DNA of 64,000 bases from Paramyrothecium sp. XJ0827. Taxonomy: Eukaryota; Ascomycota; Sordariomycetes; Hypocreales; Stachybotryaceae. The notes under the pieces were generated by a model. It was not told the DNA's origin and did not search any database. It saw only the letters and a list, made by a program, of their open reading frames with translations. The stretch lies in NCBI GenBank assembly GCA_020881915.1, contig JAJFPB010000005.1, positions 2,728,001 through 2,792,000 of the forward strand, read 5' to 3'. Of the stretch, positions 34,492-45,218 are shown one piece after another; within the stretch, counting starts at the first letter, position 1, and the number at the start of each line of letters is the position of its first letter. The position numbers and the translations under genes are program-made.

Positions 34492-36355
34492 TTATGCGAG
34501 CGCCGAATGGCCGTGATGGCCGCTAGATCCGGCTTCTGTCGAGCCATCGCCCTCGATGGTCTTCCTCCAGTGGTCGGGGATGCAGACGCACACTAGTGGA
34601 AAAGCCTTTATCTCGCCCGAAGTAACAGGGGATTCATCACGGCGACCAGAGGCATTGGAAACACCACTGTCTCTCTGAGCTTGGCGACGAGCCTCCCATT
34701 CCTCGACGCGTTCGTCAGATAAAATGCCAGTCGCCCAACCATCATCCCATATCCCAACGACCTTGAGCATGTCGCCACGCTCCAACGAGAATTCGTCGGG
34801 GGCACGGGGTTGATAGGCCCAAAGCACGGCAACGCGGTCGCCGGGATGGATGTCGTCTTGGGAATAGTAGTCCTTGAAAAATGGGAGTTGCTCAGATTGT
34901 TGGCTGGCCACCGGTAGGGGTGATGAGAAATCTCCAGCACTCGTTGGTGATTGAGGCACGGAGCTTCCAAGGACGGAGTTACTCGAGAGCGAGCCGTTCC
35001 TCCTAGAAGTGGCAGGCGGGCCCTGGCCCAAGCCGGAGCGAGTGTCCATAACGGGCGTGTAAGCATAGTCCTCTGATGAGGAGCGGTCACCGTTCTTTCT
35101 ACGGCCAGCCATGTAACCGGCTCCAGCTCCAGCGGCGCCAGCAGCCAAGGCTGAGCCGTGGTGATGATTGTTCGCATCACCGTTGTGTCCCTCCAATGCG
35201 GACATGCGGGCAACACGGCCACCAGGAAGTACTTCGTAGCCTTGAGGAGTGGCTTCCTTGGGCTGTGACATGGAAGCGCCTTGCCGGGCCGGAGAGGGTT
35301 GATTGAAGATGCTGCCCTGCTGGCTGCCTGGTCTTCGCCTCATCCTTCTACAGCAGAAGAACAGCAGGGCAGCGAGGATGGCAACACCAGCGAGTGCACC
35401 AATGACAATGCCAGCAATCGCGCCTCCACTCAATGCGCTGCCTCCATCATCTTCGACATCGTTGGCACCGTCTGACGTTCCAGAGCTGGTCGGAGTTGGC
35501 GATGCGGTTACTGTGCTCAGAGAAATGGTGTTGGTGATGACGGGCAGTTCGACGCCTTGGCAACGCTGCTCAGCATTGGCATTGTAGCAACATGTGTCTG
35601 TGGAGTTGATACCACCCTCAGCACAATAGGAGCAGAAACCGATAGTGCTGGAAGCGAAGCCGCAATTGGTCGGTTCGTTGGCGATGCCGGGTATACAATT
35701 GCTCAGGTTGAGGGAGCCCTCCGGTAGCTGGCAATTGATGAAGTCGGCCCTGATCAGATTATTGAGGTCTCCGCGCGGATTGGAGCAGAGGCCGTCGTCT
35801 GCGGTAAGGTAAGCCTCGCTCTGGGCGAAGTCGGCGCAGGCGTCGGCGCAAAGAGGTCGCGAGTTATCAGTAGACAAGTGGCAGGCTTCCACCGAATTTT
35901 GCACAATGGCATTACAGATGACCGACGTCGTGAAGCGGGGGTAGAGCTCGTCAGAGCCGTTGAAGTTTACATTGCCACACTGGAATGTGTTTTGAAACCT
36001 GGAACACGGTAAGCCGAGGGTCGCGGAGCGGACCGCAAGACTCCACACCACTTACTTTTCCTGCAAATAGGTTGTCCTTACGTAGGCGGATAGCTGCTCA
36101 TCGAACGAGGGCCGATCCGAAACGAACCGTAAGAAGGAGCTTCAAGGGAGGTTAGCAACGAAAGACATACTGACAGGAACGAGGGACTCAGGGTCAGGCG
36201 CACAAGAGGTTGATTAATTGTTGGCTCGTGGACACGGAGGCGGACTGGAAAGCTGAGCATGCCGTAGAGCCTTGCAACGAGATACATTCACCCGCCGCTT
36301 GAGCAGCAACAAGTGCTGGCGAGGCCAGGAGGAGGGTCAAGGCGACCTTTCCCAT
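34492..36355 (-). CDS. Single-pass membrane protein with Cys-rich ectodomain and cytosolic SH3 domain
   Basis: Exons 36355-36204, 36139-36056 and 35998-34492 give 580 residues. A signal peptide (MGKVALTLLLASPALVAAQA) leads into an ectodomain with about 18 cysteines up to residue 225 and several N-glycosylation sequons, then a Ser/Thr-rich stalk, a membrane helix at about 272-295 (IAGIVIGALAGVAILAALLF) and an RRMRRR stop-transfer. The cytosolic part has Ser-rich linkers and an SH3 domain: VAVLWAYQPRAPDEFSLERG, MLKVVGIWDDGWATG and FPLVCVCIP. The SH3 fold appears interrupted by about 45 charged residues before its last strand. Related proteins are widespread in filamentous ascomycetes and annotated only as SH3 membrane proteins; a cell-surface or fusion scaffold role like yeast Fus1 is a guess. 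Phases close at both introns. Confidence 0.88.
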
Positions 36356-37199
36356 GGCTGTTTGTCGGTGCCTAGCAGGCGCTGCGCGTCTATCTTGAAC
36401 TGATGACAGCATGACCATGCGAGAAGCCGGCGCCTGGCAACGTTGAGGGAGGAGCTGTGCAAGCCCAGGCACAGCCGCATGCGCTTCCGATGACAGCTCT
36501 AGAGTGGTCCCGGTGCAACTAAACGGTGAAAGGTAGAACCAATTATCGATTAATGCTCGCAGGTCATGCAGGTCGAGGAAGGCCGGAAAGAATCGAAATG
36601 CCGTGAAGAATGGAATGAGTGTGCCACGCCAAACGAGAGTGGGAGGCGGGAGGCCGAGTGATGCTTATCGGAAGTGTTTCGTAACCAAAAAGAAGGGAAT
36701 GAAGAGCCGCGTGCGGTTGCTTTTGGCGATTACGGACTGGGACCTGGCGTCGTTGGAAGTCGAACGCGAAGAATTAAAGGATAGACGTGACTTGACAATG
36801 AGACAAGGAAGTGTAACGAGTGGTCGAAACCCCGAGGCGTGGCATCCAAAGGCAAGACACGGGGAGTCTGAATCTGATTAGGGAGAGACAAGTACGGAAA
36901 TGGAAGTGCGAGAGAAGCGGGAAGGCAAGGCAAGGCGAGGAAAGAGGCAGTCGAGGACGAGAGTCTTTCAGACAGCAGAAGGCGAACCCGAGGTCGAAGG
37001 TTGAGTTTGGAGGTCGGACGTGGAAGTCGAGTCGATTCCAAAAAGGCTCCTCGGATTTGGTGGTGAAGGATGCCGCCAGCCCAGTCTAGGAGCTTGAGGG
37101 AGAAGGAGCGTCGAGTGGAGGGTGCGTGCACATACGAGGTGGCTGAGGCTGCGACGTTGACGGACACGATGCTGGCCACGCAGATGCAACGCAGAGCCG

Positions 37200-37241
37200 A
37201 GCGTGAGCGTGGGCGTGAGCGTGGGCGTGAGCGTGAGCGTG
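37200..37241. repeat. Simple tandem repeat (gcgtgagcgtgg units)
   Basis: About seven six-base units alternating cgtgag and cgtggg. Lies about 850 bases upstream of the SH3 membrane protein start. Confidence 0.85.
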
Positions 37242-37287
37242 TCTGGTGTTGTCGACGCTGGGCCTTGGGGTGTGGCTCTGGGCGCAC

Positions 37288-37313
37288 TGGCTCGCTCGCT
37301 GGCTCGCTCGCTG
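37288..37313. repeat. Simple tandem repeat (ggctcgctcgct units)
   Basis: Two copies of a 12-base ggctcgctcgct unit, immediately after the cgtgag/cgtggg repeat. Confidence 0.8.
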
Positions 37314-40300
37314 TGCTACGGCAAGGCTTGAGGAGGAAGAGGAGGAACGAGAGAGGCAAAAGGGAGAGTCTGATTAGGAGGGCAAAGGGGCCGGAGGGGA
37401 CGTGAAACGAGGACCGGGGAACAAATAGAAGGTCGGTAAATTTGGGCTCTAGCGCCTGCGGTTACCAGGGACTGGCTGGGAGGAGACGAGAGAAAGGCGA
37501 CCGGGCCTGTGCTGGTCGGCTTGTAGGCTTGTAGGGGGTGGGAGGGTATCAAGAGCGAGAAAACGTGAAGTGGACAGGGATCTAAGCTGGTGCGTGGATC
37601 CGCTTTGGACGGGCAGTTGAGACGAGGCCCATGAGCTTGAGGTCCAAGGTGGATGTGCATGTGGATGCGGGAAACATGAGATCAGATTGGGATGGGCAGC
37701 CGCACGAGAAAAGGTGGTCTGGGAGTGGTTAGGACGCCCAGCCAGAGGCATTGAAGATCCCAAGCAAGGTCAAGGAATCACTACTAAGCACAGGAGTGAA
37801 CCAGCGGCAAAAGTACGTGGTTGAACTCTTTTAGATTCATCACACACAAGAGACGGACAAAAACGATCATCAGGGAGGGTGTGCGGACCCCGTTGTCCCC
37901 CCAAACTTGTGGACAAACGGACAGGAGAAAGTACAGCAGAAGGGAAATAAATGGCTGGAGGTGGGAGGGGGGATAAAACCCGAGCTGTCGGATTGTGCCT
38001 GGACACAAACCCACATACACCCCTCCCCTCCCGCTAAAGGGCCCCAAGAAGCAAACAACGGGCGAAAAGACAGCTGCGCTAATGCGCATCGGGCAAGGTC
38101 CGGGTAGGTCTTAGCGTCTGCCGTACCTTAGCACTCCCGGTGGCTTTGGCGCGAGCTTTGTACCCTGCAGGGGGGGTCAAGGAGGAACTTCCGTACCATC
38201 GCCAGCGTCTTGTGCCCTGAGCGATACTTCTGCCACAGCGCGCGTCCGTCCCCAATTGGCATCGTCGTCCGCATGTAATTTTGGAGAGCAGGGGTCTGGT
38301 GCATACGGGCCGGGGCTGCCCTTGCATGCCTTGTCCTCTTTTGACGAGCACCGCAAAGACAAACCTGTAAGGTACTGACCGCCATTGGCCCAGGTGGCAT
38401 TTGCACAGAGCTCTTGCACAAGAGCTGGCGTCGGCAATCTCATATCCTGCACTGCGATGTGCCACTAGCTTGTGAAGAGTCATTGTGCATACCTACCCAC
38501 ACAATAAGGTGCTCAAACTAAGAACACACATGTGAGAATACTCGCCTTGAGCGAGCTGCTACTCTTTGCTGTACGGACCAGTGCGGTGTACTGCACAATG
38601 GCAGTCTTTCTCTCTGCCGGTCTATCTCGCTGAGACGACCTTTCTAAATTAATCCGCTAATGTAATCAAAGGCGTTCACGCCCGTTACTCGCCAGTCAGA
38701 TGCCTCCAAATTCCCAACATGGCAATTCTTCATATTGCATCACCACACACACACACCTCGACGATCCCCCAGTTTAGTGTGACGACAATCACCGACAATC
38801 CCACCCTGCCAAGTTCGACCTTCGACGTCTGGTCCGAGCCTATCGTCGTTCCCACAGGTGCTTGGATCTCATGCCACATTGACGCCCCTTTACTTTGTAG
38901 GGGCCCGACTCCGCGAGATTCCGTGCCAAAACAACCAAACCATCTGCTGAAACTCGCCTCAGCAGCGCAACACATCAAACATCATTTTAGCCGCGCTCCC
39001 GAGGAAACATCAGGTTCTTTTGTTTCTTATCATCTGCGGTGCCGCACCACTTGTCCCTTGCATTACCGTGGCTGGGGGTGCGCTCAACGTAGTTCCATCT
39101 CCTGACTACCCCAAGACAAACCAGCAGCTCACCATTCGTTGGCAAATAACAACAGAAGACTTGTACGCGACTCACATTGCCAAGAAACGTTTCAACCCAC
39201 CGGGTTGGCGCGGTTTTTCGGCCGGTGTCTTTTTTTTTTCTTCTTCGTCGCTTCTAAAGGTCCACTAGGCAAACCACTTTCCAACTACTATGGTACTATG
39301 ATATGGCGCACCAACTTCCGGTCATCCCTCGCTAAATGGAAAAGCAAGCAGCCACCACTGACGTGCAAAAGGGTCCTTTTCAGCGTCAGAGCAACCAGTC
39401 ACAGATCCAAGCCGATCGAACCGTCCTCTGGGTTTCGATGCGACCAGCGCCAGGCCACCAAGCTTTGCGTCACAGGTGGAGTTTAACTGCGAAGGTCTGA
39501 AATACCGATTGGGTTCGCCAAACCGTCGGACACACAAAATCTTCGGCTGTTGAAGTGCCCAGTTTTGCATCGGCGCGGCTCTGAGAACCCTTGAATTTGG
39601 GGACAGCCTTAAACATTGTTCTCTTAGAGTTCAGAAGTCGAAATGATGCCCAGGCGCCGTCTACGTTGGCGACATGCATGGCAATGCCCAGGTTCGCCGC
39701 ATCTATGGATGCGTCCCTTGTTGCTAGCACTCTAGCAACACCTACCGCCTCTAGTCCTTGGTCAGATGCCTGACTCGTCTGATCCTCCATCATGTCACCG
39801 TCTGTACAAATGGGGGGCGGTTCAACTTAGTTCGACATTCCAGACCGCTAGGTGGTTCTAACGACGAGGGCATCAACCATTGGTAAGGTCTCGACCAGGC
39901 TGGTGTGTTGTTGGCGGGCATCTGCCCATTTTGCTTTCCATTTTCCTCGGCCTTCTCCTGTAGCCCGTCGGTAGCTGGAGAGCCGACTGGCTACCTTACC
40001 CAGTGCAAGCCAGGTCAAATAAATCTGTCACGAGGTTTGGCATTCAAAATTTCGCTAAGAGTATAATGATTCGTTACCGCTGCCGCCGCCTGCAGAGCAT
40101 GTGCGATGAAAACGTTAGCTTTGCATCGTATTGCATTCACCTCGAAATCGTGTTGTCATCGAACGCTCCTTGAATGACTAAGCAGGACCTAAAGGCATCA
40201 CTGATGCACAGTTTCCTCCTCTGGACCTTGGTGTGACGCAAATGCGCTGACATATCTCAACGAAGAAGAGCGTGAGACGAAAGAAGACGAAAGCAGCATT

Positions 40301-41028
40301 GACTCATGGTTTATCAATTCCTGTTTTCCTTTTTCTCCTCAGCCCCTGTGCTCTACCGACTCTCGTGGCGAGGCCGGGTAGCTACCGTCATGAGGCTCTG
40401 ATTTGACTGGGCAGGGTCCCGGGTATCGGGTTTTCGCCAAGCCATAAGCTCCGACCTCCGACATGACGGCGCCCACAATCCCCGTGTTCCGCGCTGCTGG
40501 GTCATCAATCACGGCTCGTCCTGCTACAGAAGCCCGTGTCATTGGCCCATTCGCTGTCGCAGCTCGGGTAGGCAGACGTTCCATGCCCCGTTTCGTAATC
40601 TGCTCTTCTTCCCTTTGGTTCCCATATCCCTGGCCACCGTGTTGGCGCTCGTGCGTGCGTACGTCCGCCCGCACCGACGGCGGCGGGTTTGGCGGGATTA
40701 GCAATACGCTGCGGCATGGAGAGGAACTCCGCGGTATCAGGTTATGTCCGAGATTCGTGAGATTGCCTGGGTTATTTATCTTTGCACCAATCCTCCACCG
40801 TTAAACATGCTGGCTCTCGTCGTGGTGTATCACATTTTCCCAACAGCTGTACATACAACTCAACATCATCCTTGCCGGTAATCCATCTTTGGTATGCACG
40901 TCCGTAGCTAGACTGGCAGAACAATCTATTACCTGTCCCAGACTCAATCGCCACCATCGTGGGAAGCGCCGGTCACCAGCGGAAACTCTACAAGAGCCTA
41001 CAACCTTTCACGGCATTGTCAGAACCCC

Positions 41029-42149
41029 ATGTCTTCCTCAAGCCAAGGCCAGCCCGGCCAACAACCACAACAGGTTTGCCTCTTCTAACATGCTTCCATC
41101 TGTTGTACATAACTAAGTCGAATCATTCACAGGGTCCTCCCTATGCCTCCCAAGATGCCCAGCTCGGCGGGCTCCCGACCACCACAGTTGATGTTCCCAT
41201 CAGTGCCGTCCTTGTCGCCATCTTCATCGGCCTCGCCGCCCTCAACATGACCATCTTGCAACGCAACAGGATTCGCGGCCACAAGTTTCTTCTGTCCGGC
41301 GTCTTCTTTGGCTTCTGCATGGCTCGACTCACCGCCAACATCATGCGCATCGTCTGGGCCTGCTATCCCCGCAACGTCCGCATCGCGCTGGCCGCGTCCA
41401 TCTTAACCAACGCCGGTGTCCTGCTGCTATTCCTCGCGAACCTCATCCTTTCCCAGAGGATCCTACGAGCACACCAACCCCGTCTCGGCTGGAGCAAGGC
41501 TGCGAAGTGGTTGTTCATCTTCCTGTATGCCGGCGTTGCCATATGCTTGGTCATGGTCATCACTGCCATTGTGTACAACGCTTACACGCTCGACGCGCAC
41601 ATCAAGACCCAGATGCGCGAGATCCAGCTCACCGCCGTCACCTATATGGCTATCCTCTCGTTTCTCCCAATCCCCATCACCATGTTTGCTGTCCTGCTTC
41701 CTCGGACGACGCCAGTCGACCACTTCGGCAAGGGACGCATGCGCACCAAGGTCGTGCTTGTCCTCTTCACCACAACACTACTCGCCTTGGGCGCCAGCTG
41801 GCGTGCCGGCATTGCGTTCATGAAACGACCTATTAGCCACCCCGCGTGGTTTCATCACAAGGCCTTGTTCTATTGCATCAACTTTGCAATCGAGATTATA
41901 GTCGTTCTGACTTACGCCTCGCTTCGGTTTGATCAACGTTACCATATTCCAAACGGAAGCAGCGCATTTGGGGACTATTCGCGTGCTACGTCCAGCGAAA
42001 AGGGGCTCGGCTGGTCACGTCGAGATGTCACAGACGAGGAATTCCTTGGCGATGCAGAAGGGCCCCAGGCCTCAGATGGTGAGCGTCGCAAGGAGCAGGA
42101 ATGGGAAACAAATGCTCAACAGGAGTTGGAGAGTCGCGCAGTTTCGTAA
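41029..42149 (+). CDS. Fungal multi-pass membrane protein (DUF3112 / GPCR-like)
   Basis: Exons 41029-41073 and 41133-42149 give 353 residues. The first exon is a short Gln/Ser-rich start (MSSSSQGQPGQQPQQ), joined in phase 0 to GPPYASQDAQLGGLPT, the usual beginning of this family. About seven membrane segments follow, for example VPISAVLVAIFIGLAALNMT, ILTNAGVLLLFLANLIL, WLFIFLYAGVAICLVMVITA, ILSFLPIPITMFAVLLP, VVLVLFTTTLLALGASWRA and FYCINFAIEIIVVLTYA, with the loop ISHPAWFHHKALFY. The tail is charged and rich in Glu. I recall this architecture as DUF3112 in Pezizomycotina, sometimes labelled GPCR-like; no ligand or function is known to me, so signalling is speculative. It converges on the PP2A gene. 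Confidence 0.85.
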
Positions 42150-42815
42150 TGACCTGGTCAGGGGTCTTGTGTGAGGGCTTCTATATGTATACATAGGAAT
42201 ATCCTGGTTTGGAAAAGTGTCTGAAAACTGAATAGGGCATGGTGGGTTCAATGGGCAATGTAACGGCGTCCGGTGTGCGGGTAGATGGTATATCCAATGG
42301 TCCTTCAAGGTCGTCACTCCTCATATTAGCATTGAGCTCGATAGTCGTCGAGTCGCAACAACAGCGAAATTTTCTACTCAATATCATCCTCGTGTGCACT
42401 CAGGTTGCTGGCCCAAGTCCTCAAGCGAATTCCACTGTATTGTTTCATCCCAGGCCGTAATAGCTTGACACTTACAGAGTAGACAGCTTAAGTATTGGAA
42501 TGCAGCAGATTATGGAAACGACGCGGGTCTTTTTGCGTAGCTGACTCTAAATGCGTACATGAATTGAGAAGGTCTGTTCGGTCTGCCCACCTATTCAATA
42601 CTCTCTCATCCGGTGTACGAGGTGAGCACGTCCCATCGCAGGCTACCACTGTGCGGCCTTGTGCTGTAAACCGATGCGGGTGAAGCAGCGAGTGAGATAA
42701 CGTTCTTTGCTATGAAGGATCCCAACCCGACAGCTCCAACCAGTGCCTCCAAGACCTTATGCGGGCGGCCCTCAGAGAAGAAACGATTCATCACATGTTA
42801 CGCTGAACCCTGAAA
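42150..42815. other. Convergent 3' region DUF3112 / PP2A
   Basis: 666 bases between facing stop codons; no coding content seen apart from chance frames. Confidence 0.55.
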
Positions 42816-44259
42816 TCAGAGGAAGTAATCGGGGGTCCCTGATTCAGTTAGAATGGCGCACTGCACAAGTCAAGGGAGGGATACGTACGCCTCGAAACCA
42901 TTGGTTCGCCTGCCCTTGGGCATGGGTCGAATTGCAAGCTGGTAATAGTCAGCCATCACCGTCCAGTACCTCCCGTGCTCGTGTCACCGCTTACAATGTG
43001 TATTTCAGATGCTCGTCGATCTCCATTATGGCGGCCTGGTTACCGCATCGGTAGCAGTAGTTGGGCGCTGTAGTAAAGGTCAGCGGGCAAGTCAATCTGT
43101 GTGACAACGGCATGAATTACCAGAGAAGATGGTGACCACGTTTCGGTCTTGAGACCAGTTGTAACCTTCCATCACAAGTTGATGGGCTCGGGCAATCAGC
43201 GTCAAACCGTTGTTGTGGTTGAACGCTTCTGAGATGTCCTGACCAAAGGTGTAACCAGCACCACGGGGGGAGATTCCCCAGCCGCATCGGTCATCGGGAT
43301 CAGACCACAACAGGTCGCACATGGGTCCCTCGTGGGGCACCTCTTGGATACGATCCAACGCCCTAATGTTGTCCAGAGTGTCGATGCTGGGAGATAGACC
43401 GCCGTGAAGACAGAAGATCTGGTTGTCAATCAGGGCGGTGAGGGGAAGGTAATCGAAAAGGTCAGTGAAGTATTTCCAGACGTTGGCATTGCCGTATTTG
43501 CGGAGGCACTCGTCATAGAAACCGTAGACTTGTGTGATCTGCCGAGATTCGTGGTTGCCTCGGAGGATGGTGATGCGTTGAGGGTATCGGATTTTGAGGG
43601 CGACAAGGAGAGTAACAGTCTCCACTGAGTAGTAGCCTCGGTCGACATAATCACCTAAGGGGACAATCAGCATCGAGCAGCAGTGAAAGCATCTGCGTCG
43701 TAGCAATTCAAAGAGCCCTCACCCATGAAGAGGTAGTTTGTGTCGGGGTTGGGGCCGCCGATTTTGAAAAGCTCCATGAGATCATGGAATTGGCCGTGGA
43801 TGTCACCGCAGACGGTGACTGGGCATTTCTGGTTCGGATAGTCAGCGTCAATCACGCGTGTGGAAATGGGCAATGTCTTAACATACCACGGGCTGTACGT
43901 TGGATTCCTCCTGTAGGACCTCGCGCGCCTTGGACAAAAGTTAGCAGGCCATCCCTATCGGTCACGCGAGGGCAACAGCGATCATCAAAGAGCTCGCTGG
44001 TGCCAACATGGCTAAACGGTCGGGACGCGCTGCCTCCGGAGAAGCGGATCTCCCTGGCCGACAACGGCTGCTGAAGGCTCGCTGGAAATCGGGTTCAGCT
44101 CACCTTGTCGCACAGTCTCTGGACGTCAGCCTCGGCCAGCTGCTTGCACTTCATCAAGCTCTCGATCCAGCCGTCCAGCGTGGGGACGGTGGCGGGCTCG
44201 GTCTGGACGGGCGATACATCGGTCGGCACTCTCCCCACGTCCTCCATGTTGGTATCCAT
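42816..44259 (-). CDS. PPH21: Serine/threonine protein phosphatase PP2A catalytic subunit
   Basis: Seven exons, 44259-44104, 43928-43887, 43828-43723, 43654-43121, 43067-42995, 42938-42889 and 42838-42816, give 327 residues. All phosphoesterase motifs are present: GDIHG (about 74-78), GDYVDRG (102-108), GNHE (134-137), [10 protein letters not shown] and [10 protein letters not shown]. The C terminus is TPDYFL, the PP2A tail whose terminal Leu is carboxymethylated and whose Tyr and Thr are phosphorylated in other species; this separates it from PP4, PP6 and PP1. The 20-residue N-terminal extension is typical of fungal PP2Ac. It acts with A scaffold and B subunits in cell cycle and signalling. 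The last exon is only 23 nt long and would be missed without the known tail. Confidence 0.96.
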
Positions 44260-45218
44260 TATGTTCGATGAGAGGTGTGTGCTCGGCGGAGGGTTGGGTT
44301 GTGGCGGGAGAATCAATGGGCGAGGTAAATGACGTTGCGACGATGATTAGGTCGCGGACGGGCGGTGGGGTATCAGGGACGAAGGGTGAGGGCAGCGGGC
44401 AGCAGCCTCGGAGGAGAAAGAAATCAAGCTCGTGGAGAAAGGCGCGTCAGGGGAGATGGGGAATCGTCTGCCGGTGCAGAAGACTCTTCCGTGACGTTCG
44501 GGGGGTGCGCGGTCGACGGATGAGTTGGGCTGGTTTGGGTGCTTTGATGTGTTTGGGGAGACGCAGCCGTCAGTTAGCCTCGCCCATAATAACTTGAAAG
44601 ATTACTCGCTTAATCTCCAGGTGTCGCAGGAAGGGGGGAGCAAGAGAGGGGGGGGGCCCAGCTGGCAGAGGTACCTACCCAAGGTACCTTACCTACCTTA
44701 CGGTATGGCGCATTGTGGCCCACCGTGCTGCGTTACTGGTGCTGAAGCGTTGCGACCCACCCTGAGGTAGGTAGGCGTGTGCCCGTACCTCATCCGCCGA
44801 TTTCTGTGCGCTCGATACAGAATCCTAGAGGCAAAATACTTGGACAACGGTGAGGTGAGGTAAGGTGCCGTATGTCATTTACTGTGAAACATTCCAGGCA
44901 TTTGGTCGTCACCCACTTCAACTGCAGGCATAACAGGAAGATGCAGAACGGTTATTAGGGCATCGGCACGCATATGTCAAACATATTGAACATTCTCCGC
45001 CCTTTTCATGTATTCTGCATGTATCTCATCTTTACGATAGGTCATTGTACCCGTTAAAGCTGGTTAAAAGTCAAAGCGTTCATCGCGACCACTGCGGCTC
45101 CCTTTACTAGTCCCGATGACTTCCTGAGAAAAGCGACAGCCTGTGAAGCTCAACCCACGAAACAATTGCAGAACTACAATGGACGGAAGGGCGAACATTC
45201 GTCGACAGCTCGTTCTCC
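44260..45218. promoter_or_regulatory. PP2A promoter and EXO84 3' region, with GGTACC/TACCTTACC element cluster
   Basis: Upstream of the PP2A start. Bases 44670-44701 (ggtacctacccaaggtacct then tacctacctta) and 44764-44775 (gaggtaggtagg) form a cluster of alternating inverted AGGTA/TACCT units; 44850-44868 adds ggtgaggtgaggtaaggtg. No coding frame is supported. Confidence 0.5.

Larger units (their letters stand above)
36356..41028. other. Gene-poor divergent region between SH3 membrane protein and DUF3112 genes
   Basis: About 4.7 kb with no gene I can support. Bases 36590-37700 are purine-rich on the plus strand, hence pyrimidine-rich in the sense of the SH3 gene, and may be its long 5' leader and promoter. 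Two simple repeats lie at 37200-37241 and 37288-37313. Frames at 38079-38483 and 39470-39793 (minus) are open but have no domain, no signal peptide and no splice support. A small unknown gene or non-coding RNA cannot be excluded. Confidence 0.5.

Noticed and set aside
36730..37359. 209-codon minus-strand open frame
   Set aside because: Low-complexity Ser/Arg/Pro/Leu translation of a pyrimidine-rich tract and simple repeats.
38079..38483. Cys/Arg-containing minus-strand frames that might be a small secreted protein
   Set aside because: No signal peptide, and two overlapping frames are equally open, which points to chance.
39470..39793. 107-codon minus-strand frame with fairly even composition
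   Set aside because: No domain, homologue or splice context that I recognise. Could be a small gene but the evidence is too weak to list it.
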